Source: Saprospiraceae bacterium
GTDB taxonomy: Bacteria; Bacteroidota; Bacteroidia; Chitinophagales; Saprospiraceae
DNA: 64,000 nt
Direction: 5' to 3'
NCBI GenBank assembly: GCA_016714765.1
Contig: JADKCF010000009.1
Coordinates: 3,539-67,538, forward strand
Every line of letters begins with the position of its first letter. Within the stretch, counting starts at the first letter, position 1. Under the pieces are notes generated by a model. The model made no database searches and was not told where the DNA came from. It was given only the letters and a program-made list of their open reading frames with translations. Both the position numbers and the translations under genes were made by a program. Positions 28,903 to 38,808 of the stretch are shown here, one piece after another.

Positions 28903-30368
28903 TGACAGCTTTGACCCAGCCATCAACAAGATTTGCCCTGGTAGTGCTATCAATAGATGGAGTAAAGGTTTTTTCTACACTCCATTGATTTTTTATATCA
29001 TCGATATTGTCCCAATAGCCTACTGCCAAACCTGCAAGATAAGCTGCTCCCAAAGCTGTAGTCTCAGTAATCAATGGCCTGATGACTTTACAATCAAGTA
29101 TATCACTCTGAAACTGCATCAGGAAAATTATTGACTGTGGCGCCTCCATCTACTCTCAGTTCCTGGATATTGATACCTGAATCTGCTTCCATGGCATTGA
29201 GTACATCTGAAGTTTGATAGGCTATACTTTCCAATGCTGCTCTGGCTATATGGGCTCTGGACGTACCTCGGGATATGCCTGTGATAGTACCTCTGGCATG
29301 CTGATTCCAGTAGGGCGCCCCTAAGCCGGCAAATGCAGGTACAATATACACCCCTTCAGTATGGCTGACTTCCGTTGCGAGTGCTTCTATTTCTGATGCT
29401 GATCTGATAAGATGAAGCTCATCCCGCAACCACTGGACCACTGCCCCGGCTATAAAAACACTTCCCTCCAAAGCGTAATGTGTGATTCCCCCTATTTTCC
29501 ATGCCACTGTTGTCAATAATTTATGTTTACTGATAACTGCTTTTTCGCCTGTATTCATCAACATAAAACATCCTGTACCATAGGTGTTTTTGACCATGCC
29601 GGGATGAATACACATCTGTCCGAATAAAGCTGCCTGCTGATCTCCTGCAATACCAGCAATAGGAATATTGGTAGCTGTAAGAATGTTTTGTGTGTGCCCA
29701 TAGATCTCACAACTACTTCTGATTTGAGGCAATATATTACCAGGAACATCAAAAATATCCTGCAGTTCGCCATCCCATTGAAGTGTGTGTATGTTACAAA
29801 GCATAGTCCTGGAAGCATTAGTGACATCAGTTGCATGAATTTTCCCATTAGTCAGTTTCCATAACAACCAAGTGTCTACTGTCCCGAAACACAACTCACC
29901 TGCTTCCGCCTTTGCTCTGGCACCTTGTACATTATCCAGTATCCACTTGGCTTTTGTCGCACTGAAATATGAATCTATGACAAGTCCTGTTTTCTCTTGT
30001 ATGATATCACTTTTACCCTGCGTTTTTAGAAAATCACAAAAATCTGCAGTCCTTCTATCTTGCCAAACGATGGCATTATATATAGGTTGTCCGGTATTTC
30101 TATCCCAGATTACAGTAGTCTCTCTTTGGTTTGTGATACCAATGGCAGCTATTTGTGATACGGAAAGACCTGCTTTAGTGATCGCTTCCGCAGCGACTCC
30201 TATCTGAGTAGACCAAATCTCATTGGGATCATGCTCCACCCATCCTGACTGAGGAAAATACTGCATAAATTCCTTTTGAGCAACTGAGATTACTCTGCCG
30301 CCTTTGTCAAAAATGATTGCCCGACTGCTGGTAGTGCCCTGGTCCAATGCTAAGATGTACGTTTGCAT
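28868..30368 (-). pseudogene. glpK: Glycerol kinase, split by one frameshift
   Basis: GlpK makes glycerol 3-phosphate from glycerol and ATP. MQTYILALDQGTTSSRAI opens the FGGY kinase fold; WVEHDPNEIW, GDQQAALFGQ and ELRVDGGATVNNF follow. The frame breaks at 29122-29123 (two Cs on the coding strand where one is expected); removal of one base gives NNFLMQFQSD and a total of exactly 499 residues, the usual size. The start at 30368 is chosen because the longer frame (30395) runs through the promoter -7 element at 30393-30400. First gene of the glycerol/amylosucrase operon. Confidence 0.85.
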
Positions 30369-30392
30369 AATCCTGATTGTGATGATTGAGTC

Positions 30393-30400
30393 CAAAGATA
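30393..30400 (-). promoter_or_regulatory. Promoter -7 element of the glp/amylosucrase operon
   Basis: The complement reads TATCTTTG, an exact TAnnTTTG match, 24 bp before the glpK ATG at 30368. It probably drives all five genes, since the gaps between them are 33 bp or less. No clear -33 TTTG is seen. Confidence 0.5.
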
Positions 30401-30614
30401 AAACTGAAAGCTTAATATTGTGGTTTACTTGGCGAATTAAGTGTAAAATATTTTTAGAAAGACATAATAAGTATATTTAAATCGAAGATTTAATCAGTAT
30501 TCATTTTTATTCAAACTTTAACCCCTAACAAACCACTATTGAAATCTGTAAAATAATTTAATGCCGGATGATGTAATTCGAGCTTCTGTCTTACCTTGCG
30601 TTAAATATACTAAT

Positions 30615-31478
30615 ATGAACATTGCACTCCTCACTTGTTATGCATTTCCGAATCTGACTGAAGCAGATCAAAAGCTGATTCCAGAGTTAGCTTTGCTGGG
30701 CTTCTCTGCTGAGGCAGTGATTTGGGATGATCCGGAAGTCAATTGGAAAAAATATGATATAGCGATTATAAGAAATACCTGGGATTATTTTCAAAAAACC
30801 AGTGTATTTTACTCATGGCTTGAAAAAATGAATGAAACCAGCTGCTCTTTTATCAATCCACTTTCTGTAATCAGGTGGAATATGCACAAGTTTTATCTAC
30901 GTGAAATGTCCGATGCAGGTATCCTCGTTATACCCAGCTTGTTTTTACCATATACAAGCACTCCACAAGACATCAAAAGCCTGATACCCAGTGATTGGTC
31001 ACAAATTATTATCAAACCTGCCATCTCCGCCGGTTCATACCTTACAGAATTAATGGATATCAAAGACATGGAAGCCATTATCATAAAGTACGGTAATATG
31101 GTGGCAGAAAGAGATATCATCATACAGAAATTCATCCCTGAAATAGTCAGAAATGGCGAAATATCAATGGTGTTTTTTGATAAAAAATTTAGTCATGCTG
31201 TTGTCAAAAAACCAAAGTCAGGCGACTTCAGAATACAATCACAGTTCGGTGGAAAATATCAGGCGTTTATACCTGATGCAAATACACTTAATGCAGCACA
31301 GGATATTTTAAATTATGTAAAAAGTGATTTGATATATGCGAGGGTAGATGGTATTATCTCTGACAACAAGTTTTATCTGATGGAACTCGAACTAATAGAG
31401 CCTGACCTGTATATGGACTTCATACCTAATGGGCAGGTTAGGTTTGCTGAATCCATCTCTCGAGCCATTTCTATGTGA
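30615..31478 (+). CDS. ATP-grasp family ligase of unknown substrate
   Basis: 287 residues from the ATG at 30615 (MNIALLTCYAF), chosen because the upstream 18 codons lack similarity to the family. An N-terminal Rossmann part with RNTWDYF and NPLSVIRWNMHKFYL, then the ATP-grasp core with IIIKPAISAGSYLTE (Lys for ATP), IIQKFIPEIVRNGEIS, and the C-terminal metal-binding EL...EPDLYMDF. The layout resembles the DcsG/cycloserine-type and glutathione synthetase-like ATP-grasp enzymes that join an amine to a carboxylate. No pathway genes lie beside it, so the product is unknown. Confidence 0.75.
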   Translation: MNIALLTCYAFPNLTEADQKLIPELALLGFSAEAVIWDDPEVNWKKYDIAIIRNTWDYFQKTSVFYSWLEKMNETSCSFINPLSVIRWNMHKFYLREMSDAGILVIPSLFLPYTSTPQDIKSLIPSDWSQIIIKPAISAGSYLTELMDIKDMEAIIIKYGNMVAERDIIIQKFIPEIVRNGEISMVFFDKKFSHAVVKKPKSGDFRIQSQFGGKYQAFIPDANTLNAAQDILNYVKSDLIYARVDGIISDNKFYLMELELIEPDLYMDFIPNGQVRFAESISRAISM

Positions 31479-31502
31479 TGTTTTGAAGAAAAACACCTTT
31501 TT
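31479..31502 (+). terminator. Weak hairpin with T run after the ATP-grasp gene
   Basis: TGTTTT, a five-base loop, AAAACA, then CCTTTTT. The stem is six A/T-rich pairs, so termination strength is doubtful. Confidence 0.4.
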
Positions 31503-31571
31503 GCATTTCAAATATGACAATTCTTTGACAGGCAGCGTATGACAATAACGCCTTAATTGTGTTGGTATGAA

Positions 31572-31579
31572 TATCTTTG
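31572..31579 (+). promoter_or_regulatory. Putative -7 element for the HmuY-like/TonB receptor pair
   Basis: TATCTTTG matches TAnnTTTG, 39 bp before the ATG at 31619. It lies inside the longest possible frame from 31577, so the real start is the ATG at 31619. No good -33 TTTG is seen. Confidence 0.45.
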
Positions 31580-31618
31580 TGCTTCCAAATTATACCAATT
31601 ATAAATAAAATACTTAAT

Positions 31619-32911
31619 ATGCTTAACAAGATTACATTATTTTTCATACTTGTTTCGAGTTTATCAGGATTCGGACAAGTTTATCAGGAAATCAGTACGG
31701 GCAATGGCTACAATAAACAGAGTTTTGTCAAACTGAGCGAAAATACGCAGAAACAGGTACCCAATGATGCCTGGGATTTGGCGTTTACAGCCTTTGGTGT
31801 TCAGGATGCCGGTATTTTTATCAATGAGTCTTCCGGTAGTTCAATGGGACAAAATCTACCACAAACAGAACTTTATTATGCAAACACCGATGACTTTTAT
31901 GCTTCACTTACAGCTTTGGATCTCAATATCATTTCTGCCAAAAAATACCTTAATACCGAGAAATCATGGAGCTATGGCGCATTTAATGAACTGAGAGATA
32001 CGCTCAATCCCTTTGATTATGGTTGGGGAAAATATGTTCCGTCCTCCAATAAAGTCATAGGAGATAAACTTTACATCCTAAAATTGCGAAACGGATCCTA
32101 TAAAAAAATCAAGATTGAATCACTGAGTGGTACTACCTACATTTTAAAATATGCCAATCTGGACAATAGTGATGAAGTAACCAAATCGCTGAATAAAAAC
32201 ACAGATAATAAAGGACAAAAGTTTATATTTTTTAGTTTTACAACTAATGAAACGGTAGACGTGTTGCCTGCTGGTGGTTTTGATTTGATGTATTGCAGAT
32301 ATATTGCCATAGCAGTCGACCCTAATGGAACCATCGTTCAGCAATATAATGTTACTGGAATACTTACAGGTCCAGGAGTAAAAACTGCCATTGCAGATGG
32401 TGTAGATCCCGTCTCTGTATCTTACAGTGATTACCAAGACAAATTAAGTTCCAGAACCGATGTCATCGGATATGACTGGAAGACCCTCACCGGGACATCC
32501 TGGGCACTGGATCAAGACAGAGTGTTCTTTGTTAAAACAGCGGACAATCACCTTTGGAAGTTACAAATCATAGATTTTGAAGGTTCAAGTACAGGCACTG
32601 CAGTGTTAGAAAAAACCGATTTAGGAGTTTCTGCGACATCAGACCTATTGAATGTAAAAGCCAATGTATACCCCAACCCGGCAAATGCTGAGGTAATGGT
32701 GTCTTTGGATATCGAGCCACAAAACAATAGTGATCTGCGCCTCGAGGTGTCTGACCTCAATGGGCAAGTTCTGATGAATACTAATGTAAAAATGCAGAGG
32801 GATTTCCAAGTTTTGCAAATCAATACAAATGACTGGAATAAGGGAGTTTACTTGCTGCGCATATACAATACCAACCAACAGTCGGTGACAAGAAAGATAG
32901 TCAAAATATAA
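31619..32911 (+). CDS. HmuY-like secreted protein with type A T9SS sorting domain
   Basis: 430 residues from the ATG at 31619. Signal peptide (cleaved about SGFGQ). The body shows PNDAWDLAFTAFGVQ near residue 48 and a repeated beta pattern with FAFTTNE-type strands (FFSFTTNETVDVLP), the HmuY haemophore fold of Bacteroidota. The last 80 residues (NVYPNPANAE...SDLNGQVL...GVYLLRIY...KIVKI) are a type A type IX secretion signal, so the protein is carried to the cell surface, unlike the Porphyromonas HmuY, which is a lipoprotein. The TonB receptor gene follows after 8 bp. A haem ligand is inferred from the family; the His residues known to bind haem are not conserved in a way I can point to. Confidence 0.65.
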   Translation: MLNKITLFFILVSSLSGFGQVYQEISTGNGYNKQSFVKLSENTQKQVPNDAWDLAFTAFGVQDAGIFINESSGSSMGQNLPQTELYYANTDDFYASLTALDLNIISAKKYLNTEKSWSYGAFNELRDTLNPFDYGWGKYVPSSNKVIGDKLYILKLRNGSYKKIKIESLSGTTYILKYANLDNSDEVTKSLNKNTDNKGQKFIFFSFTTNETVDVLPAGGFDLMYCRYIAIAVDPNGTIVQQYNVTGILTGPGVKTAIADGVDPVSVSYSDYQDKLSSRTDVIGYDWKTLTGTSWALDQDRVFFVKTADNHLWKLQIIDFEGSSTGTAVLEKTDLGVSATSDLLNVKANVYPNPANAEVMVSLDIEPQNNSDLRLEVSDLNGQVLMNTNVKMQRDFQVLQINTNDWNKGVYLLRIYNTNQQSVTRKIVKI

Positions 32912-32919
32912 ATTTTATT

Positions 32920-34941
32920 GTGTCCATGAAATCTGTAATCACCATACTGATACTGACATGTTGTCCGATATTATTCCTTTGTGCGCAAGCACTGAAGGAT
33001 ACGGTTACATGGAGTAAAAATCTGGATCAGGTGGTGATTACGTCGCAGTTTACTCCCACTGATACAAGGGAGACAGTAAATTCTGTAAGAGTACTAAGTC
33101 GCAAAGTCATAGAACAAAGATCTGTAGTCAATCTTCAGGAGTTGCTGCAAACAGAAGCCAATATCAGACTGTCACAGGATCCTATTCTGGGTAGTGATAT
33201 CAGCGTCAATGGGCTCAAGGGAGAAAACCTCAAAATACTAATAGATGGTGTCCCGATAGTTGGAAGGTTGAATGGCAGTATAGACGCAGGACAAATTCCA
33301 TTGAGTTCCATACAGAAAATAGAAATCATCGAAGGGGCACAATCACTCCTATATGGTTCTGAAGCATCAGGTGGCGTCATCAATTTGATCACTCGAAAAA
33401 GCCAAACTTCCCTGATTGACACTGAAGTCAATTCACAGTATGAAAGTAACGGCTTTAGAAACTTATCATTAAGAGGGGGCTATTCTGATAGGAAACTTAC
33501 ACTTCAAGCCACTGGTAATCTTCAGCATTTTGTCCCTGCCACAGATACTTCTATGGGTAGAGACCAGCTTTGGAATCCTAAAAAACAACGCTCACTCCGT
33601 ACGATGATGCGGTTTCAGCCCAATGAGGGTACTGATCTGAGATTTACAGGCAATGTGCTCACCGAAAATATAGACAATCTCGGAGATAAAAAAAGAGAGG
33701 TTTTTAAACCCTACGCATTTGACGATTATTATCTTACCAATAGATATGAATTCAGTTTGTATGGCGAAAGATGGACTAAAGCCAAAAATCTTATACAAAC
33801 TACTGTCGGATGGAACATTTTTCAAAGGATTAAAAACTCTTACAGGTACAACTTTGACGATGATAAAAAATCGCTTATCGAAGGCATGCAGGACACATCT
33901 TCAGCCCAAGGATTTTTGACAAGATTTACCTTTGCCAGCGATAAGAAGGAGCGTAAATGGAACTACCTGATCGGTCTGGAAAATTACTACGAGACAGCCA
34001 CAGGTACCAGATTACTGGATACCACGGCTGCAGATCCAGGCACCGCGTATACAAATGATCTGGGCATATTCACAAGTGGGAAAATAAAAATAAGACGTGA
34101 CATAACTTTGCAGACAGGTGCCAGATGGACATACAATATGAGATATGGCACTGCTCTGACACCATCCACCTGGGTCATGTGGCAACCAAAATTGCCTGTT
34201 CAGGTCAGGTATTCCTGGGCTTATGGATTCAGGTCACCCTCAGTAAAAGAACTTTTCTTCAGTTTTATCGATATCAATCACTTTGTAATAGGCAACCCTG
34301 CCTTAAAACCTGAGAAGTCGATTAATCTCAGAGGAGAGCTGACCTTTAAACCTATTAAACTAAGTGAGCGTGAAATCACCTTTACAGCTACCGGATTTTA
34401 TAATAAAGTGAATGACAGAATCATCCTGACAGCGCTGGGTCCTGTACATTATGAATACAGAAATGTCAATACCTGGAAAACTAAAGGTGGTAGTGTGAGA
34501 GTAAACGTCAATATCCACGACAGGATCAGGTATCAATCTGATGTGGTCATCACTGGTTTTTTCAATCCGGAATCAGTCAAAAACAATACTTCCTTTCTTT
34601 GGTCTCCTGATTGGGCAAATGACCTGACAATTTCATTTTTAAATGGAAAAATCAGCTGGAACTTGTGGCATAAACGCACAGGTAAAACGCCGTTTTTTTA
34701 TAATGAAGGTGGAAAAACAATGCAGGGAAGCACATCCAGTTATCATATGATGAATACGGGATTTTCAACCCATTTTTATGATAAAACAATTCGCTTAAAC
34801 TGTGGTGTAAAAAACATCTTTGATGTAAGACAATTACAAGCCAACAACAACAATGGTATCCATATCGAAGCCAGCAATCAGCAAAATATCCACTGGGGAA
34901 GAAATATTTATATTGGTATTATCTGGCAATGGCAACATTGA
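32920..34941 (+). CDS. TonB-dependent outer-membrane receptor
   Basis: 673 residues. Signal peptide, then a plug with VVITSQFTPTDTRE (TonB-box-like region), VNGLKGENLKILIDGVP and IEIIEGAQSLLYGSEASGGVINLITR, followed by about 22 amphipathic strands. Its C-terminal aromatic residue region (IIWQWQH) is typical of an outer-membrane barrel. It follows the HmuY-like gene by 8 bp in one operon, which matches the hmuY-hmuR pair of P. gingivalis. The haem specificity is by neighbourhood only. Its 3' end is 6 bp from the convergent rnr gene. Confidence 0.88.
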   Translation: MSMKSVITILILTCCPILFLCAQALKDTVTWSKNLDQVVITSQFTPTDTRETVNSVRVLSRKVIEQRSVVNLQELLQTEANIRLSQDPILGSDISVNGLKGENLKILIDGVPIVGRLNGSIDAGQIPLSSIQKIEIIEGAQSLLYGSEASGGVINLITRKSQTSLIDTEVNSQYESNGFRNLSLRGGYSDRKLTLQATGNLQHFVPATDTSMGRDQLWNPKKQRSLRTMMRFQPNEGTDLRFTGNVLTENIDNLGDKKREVFKPYAFDDYYLTNRYEFSLYGERWTKAKNLIQTTVGWNIFQRIKNSYRYNFDDDKKSLIEGMQDTSSAQGFLTRFTFASDKKERKWNYLIGLENYYETATGTRLLDTTAADPGTAYTNDLGIFTSGKIKIRRDITLQTGARWTYNMRYGTALTPSTWVMWQPKLPVQVRYSWAYGFRSPSVKELFFSFIDINHFVIGNPALKPEKSINLRGELTFKPIKLSEREITFTATGFYNKVNDRIILTALGPVHYEYRNVNTWKTKGGSVRVNVNIHDRIRYQSDVVITGFFNPESVKNNTSFLWSPDWANDLTISFLNGKISWNLWHKRTGKTPFFYNEGGKTMQGSTSSYHMMNTGFSTHFYDKTIRLNCGVKNIFDVRQLQANNNNGIHIEASNQQNIHWGRNIYIGIIWQWQH

Positions 34942-34947
34942 TATACC

Positions 34948-37104
34948 CTAAATCACTATTTCCATATCTGTACGCCTGGTATCTGGATCTGCAGCTTTGA
35001 TGCGCACCCGTATTTTCTGACCCATCGTAAGCTCATCTCCGGACAGACGGGATTTGGCCTTCATTCTACTGGTTGGTACCGTAAACATATCACCCATACT
35101 ATCAAACGTGACCAAGCCTTCGACCTTACTGTCCAATAGCTCTACAAAAACTCCTTTTTCGATGATGCCAGATATCACACCATCAAACTCCTGACCTATG
35201 TAAGCAGAAATGTATAAAGTCTGGAAGTATTTGGTAGACTCCCTTTCTGATTCGGAAGCTTTTTTCTCCTGATCCGATATATGTTTTGCTTTGAGCTCTA
35301 GTTTTTCTTTATCTTCACGGTGCACTTCAGTCAGATTTCTAAACAAACCTCTGTGGACCAGCACGTCTGAATACCTCCTGATAGGTGATGTAAAATGTGT
35401 ATAATATTCAAATCCCAGCCCATAATGTCCGATGTTTTCTGTAGAGTAAACAGCCTTAGCCATTGTGCGGATGGCCAAAGGTTCGAGAAGTTTCAGTAAT
35501 GGGTTATCGTGGGCTGCAATGGCAAGCCTGTTGAACGAATCGGCAATCTGCTCGGGTTTGTCCATTTTAAATTTGAAACCCAATTCTGCAGCAAACAGTG
35601 CAAAATCAGAAAGTTTGTCAGGATTGGGCAGGTCGTGTATCCGGTAAATAAATGGAATTTCAGGCTTAGCTTTTGTTGCGATATATATGGCAACCCTCTT
35701 ATTGGCTAGAAGCATAAAATCCTCTATCAGCATATGGGCTTCCTTCCTTTCGCGTACATACATACCAGTCGGCTTACTTTCTTCATCCAGAATAAACTGT
35801 ACTTCCTCTGATTCGAAACTGATCGATCCTGCTGCATACCTTTCTTCCCGTAGTTTTTTTGCAATATTGTTCAGGATATTGATCTCCTCTGCAAAGTCTC
35901 CTTCACAGGTTTCTATTCTTTCCTGTGCTTCTTCGTAGGTAAACCTTCGGTTTGAGTGGATGATAGTCTTACCGAACCACTCATGCACTATTTTAACATC
36001 TTTGTCAAAAACAAAAACAGCAGAAAAAGTGTATTTGTCCTCTTTAGGATTGAGCGAACATAAATCATTACTCAATTTTTCAGGAAGCATAGGACATACT
36101 CTATCTACCAGATATACCGAAGTAGATCTTCTGAGTGCTTCTTTGTCCAGGGCAGTACCCTCCTGAAGATAATGAGTGACGTCGGCTATATGTACACCAA
36201 TCTCTATACTTCCATTTTCCAGAACCTGGTAAGAGACAGCGTCATCAAAATCTTTTGCTGTCAATGGGTCTATGGTAAATGTGACCACATCTCTGAAATC
36301 ACGACGCTTCCTGATTTCGGCATCGGTGATCGCTCCTTTCATTGCTTCCGCTTCAGAAAGTACTTCTTCCGAAAATTCAGGATCAAATCCATTGGAAAAC
36401 AGGATTGACTGCATATTCATCTCTATATCAGAGATATCTTCGAGTACTTTGATGACTTTGCCCCACAAGGCCTTATTTTGCCCTCTGCCCCAGGAAATGA
36501 TTTCTACCACAACCCTGTCATTGTCATTGCAGGTCATCGTGTCGTTGTGGTGCACGAGCACTTCAGGATAAATCCTGGAATTGTCAGGTGTCAATATAGC
36601 GTAATTATTAAAAATGCGTATATGACCAATGACCCTGGAAAGTGCTCTTTTTTCTATAGATACTACCCTACCTTCAGGCCTGCGCCTTGCTTTGCTTTCC
36701 GAAACTGCCACAGTGACCTCATCTTTGTGCAATGCGCCTTTGAGATTGTGACCATGCACGTAAATATCCTCTACAGATTCAGAGTTGATGATATATGCAG
36801 CACCGGACCTGGTCATATCTACTACGCCAGTATAAAGGATTTCGTCTTCAGCTTTTCTGCGATTTCCGCCAGTCTTTTCGGCAGTAAATGTTTCCCACTT
36901 GTATCTGTCATCAGAGAGCTTGACCACTTTTTTTTCAGCAGCCAGCTTCAGAAGGGCATTTTTGATGGATTCAGGTGGATTGGCGACATTGATTTTACGC
37001 GAAATTTGGATTACGTTATAACGTGTTTTGGGATTTTTAGAGAGTAATCTTTCTATTTGGTTGCTGAGTTCAGACTCGTTGAGCTGCCTTGGTTTTCTAT
37101 TCAT
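34948..37104 (-). CDS. rnr: Ribonuclease R
   Basis: 718 residues. RNase R degrades structured RNA 3' to 5'. Order: winged helix (1-60), cold-shock domains (about 80-230), the RNB catalytic domain with DPLTAKDFDDAVSYQ (Asp cluster binding Mg2+), and a C-terminal S1 domain (about 615-700). Length is normal for RNase R/VacB in Bacteroidota. Its start lies upstream of a 100 bp gap shared with the divergent broken gene. Confidence 0.94.
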   Translation of the reverse strand: MNRKPRQLNESELSNQIERLLSKNPKTRYNVIQISRKINVANPPESIKNALLKLAAEKKVVKLSDDRYKWETFTAEKTGGNRRKAEDEILYTGVVDMTRSGAAYIINSESVEDIYVHGHNLKGALHKDEVTVAVSESKARRRPEGRVVSIEKRALSRVIGHIRIFNNYAILTPDNSRIYPEVLVHHNDTMTCNDNDRVVVEIISWGRGQNKALWGKVIKVLEDISDIEMNMQSILFSNGFDPEFSEEVLSEAEAMKGAITDAEIRKRRDFRDVVTFTIDPLTAKDFDDAVSYQVLENGSIEIGVHIADVTHYLQEGTALDKEALRRSTSVYLVDRVCPMLPEKLSNDLCSLNPKEDKYTFSAVFVFDKDVKIVHEWFGKTIIHSNRRFTYEEAQERIETCEGDFAEEINILNNIAKKLREERYAAGSISFESEEVQFILDEESKPTGMYVRERKEAHMLIEDFMLLANKRVAIYIATKAKPEIPFIYRIHDLPNPDKLSDFALFAAELGFKFKMDKPEQIADSFNRLAIAAHDNPLLKLLEPLAIRTMAKAVYSTENIGHYGLGFEYYTHFTSPIRRYSDVLVHRGLFRNLTEVHREDKEKLELKAKHISDQEKKASESERESTKYFQTLYISAYIGQEFDGVISGIIEKGVFVELLDSKVEGLVTFDSMGDMFTVPTSRMKAKSRLSGDELTMGQKIRVRIKAADPDTRRTDMEIVI

Positions 37105-37223
37105 TTTTTTGACTTATCATTATTTTACAACGAAATTGTTGAATGAATAGTTCAGACAGCGCTTTATATAAAATGAAAGTTTTGCCTCCTCTTTATTAAA
37201 TACTAACATGCAAATTTTAGAAA

Positions 37224-38291
37224 ATGAATATCTTTGATAAAACAAAAAGTCTGATGATTAAAAATTGTTACCCACTCTCTTTCATTTTTACCTTTATATA
37301 CTACTTCTGCAGTACCTTTTTTAGCGTAATATGTGCCCAACAAGACTCCTTTAGAATGGCAAGTCCAGTCATTGGCAGTAATGAGTTAGCTATCAAAATT
37401 TTTAGTATGCCTTATACTCAAAAGCAAAGAGATAGCCTGGGTGGTAGATCTCTTGAACTGATATATCTGGTAGATGAAATGGGCATGGGCACTCTAAAAA
37501 TATCAATGGAATACAGGATACAGCCATTAAAGACAGCATTTTCAAAGCCAATTTACCCTTCGTCTTATTTCGTCCTGAAATAATATCAGGCCAGCCGCAT
37601 GAAAGTATTTATTTTTTAAAAATCAGATTTCCTCAGTATAGCCGCCTAGATAGCAGATCACTAATCTTGGATAGATTTAACCTCAATACGTTGCGAATGG
37701 AGGATTTTGATTTACCTATATAAAAAAAAGAGCACCGGCATGGTGGGTGGTCTGATGAATCAATTTATAGGCAACGCCAATACCTATCTTGGATTTGGAG
37801 GTGGAATGAGATTAAATCTCTTTTTCAAATTTAAAAACATAACCACCGGCCTCAACATGGACGTATTGGGAATAAAACGTAAGAAGAGTTTTTCAATTAA
37901 TCGATCAAGTGAGCAGGCTAACTATCCTTCTTCATTATTGATGGGGCCATTTGTAGGGTACATTAAAAAAAGGTGGACTGTAATAGCTGAAATGGATTAT
38001 GCCCTTTTAAACATTATTTACAATTCCAGTAATGACATAAAAGACGGTTTTCAGACTAAGGGATCAGGCATAGGTTTAACACTTTCGTACGGATTACCTA
38101 TAGGACGCTCAAAACTAATGTACTATTACAACAGTCCGAATATTTTTTCGCAAAATGTAATATTTAGTTTAAGTCTAAGACACCTGTCTCTGCAGTTACG
38201 TGAAGCTTCCGGCTATATGTTGGAATTAGGGGCGCATTACGAGATGAATTACAGAGGTATCCAGCACTTTACACTCAAAAAGCAAAACTAA
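37224..38291 (+). pseudogene. Exported barrel-type protein gene with two frameshifts
   Basis: Signal-like N-terminus (ending VICAQQDS). The frame runs to SMEYRIQPLK and stops at 37581; adding one A to the A5 run at 37496-37500 leads into the second frame, which gives NGIQDTAIKDSIFKAN and continues to FDLPI with a stop at 37722. A third frame then resumes at about 37712-37722 inside an A8 run and codes STGMVGGLMNQFIGNAN to the end at 38291 with repeating barrel strands. The product (about 355 residues) would be an outer-membrane or secreted protein of unknown family. The homopolymer nature of both breaks points to read errors. Confidence 0.55.
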
Positions 38292-38309
38292 CACAATTTT
38301 GGCGGGTTT

Positions 38310-38801
38310 TCAACCTACTGCGTCCAGCGAAAAAATGATCTCTCCTGACGGCAATATCTCCATGGCAAAAGCTTTGGACATAGAGGCATCATATTCTTCG
38401 CCATCTAGCGTCTGCCCGGCTATGATATTGATAATAAGATCAGGCTCGATAGATGCCACTGATTTTTTGATGATGTTGTCATTAATAATTGTACTGGCAA
38501 TGGACTTTTTATTGATAAGTTCTCCTTGCTTGTCGAGCGTGACTAAAATAAAATCATATCTAAGAAGTCCGGCTTTCCAATATATGACAGTGTAAAATTT
38601 TTCTTCTTTCGGCAATCTGAATACCGGAATGTATTCAGTAAACTCATCCGCTTCTTTTTCCCATTCCATCATTATTTCATCCAGAAAAGCCTGAGGAAAA
38701 GGATCACTGCCGGCTTCATATTCGCTCAGATAATCATCGGACAGAAGTATAGGCAATGACGTTTCTGGAAAGTAATGAAGGATTCGCTCTAACTTACTCA
38801 T
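38310..38801 (-). CDS. Conserved-looking cytosolic hypothetical protein
   Basis: 163 residues, acidic, no signal peptide or membrane helix. N-terminal helix KLERILHYFPET, a SEYEAGSDPFPQ block, and a beta-rich C-terminal half. I do not recognise a domain. It starts 7 bp after the nadC stop, suggesting co-transcription. Function cannot be given. Confidence 0.55.
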   Translation of the reverse strand: MSKLERILHYFPETSLPILLSDDYLSEYEAGSDPFPQAFLDEIMMEWEKEADEFTEYIPVFRLPKEEKFYTVIYWKAGLLRYDFILVTLDKQGELINKKSIASTIINDNIIKKSVASIEPDLIINIIAGQTLDGEEYDASMSKAFAMEILPSGEIIFSLDAVG

Positions 38802-38808
38802 AAGAATT

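Noticed and set aside
23718..30368. Decay of the glycerol/amylosucrase operon into pseudogenes
   Set aside because: The same kind of indel breaks the essential genes rpsD, fusA and rpsG, and simple repair restores full lengths. Sequence error explains it better.
30369..30395. Upstream ATG start for glpK (30395)
   Set aside because: It overlaps the -7 element at 30393-30400, and family members start at MQTYILALDQGTTSS.
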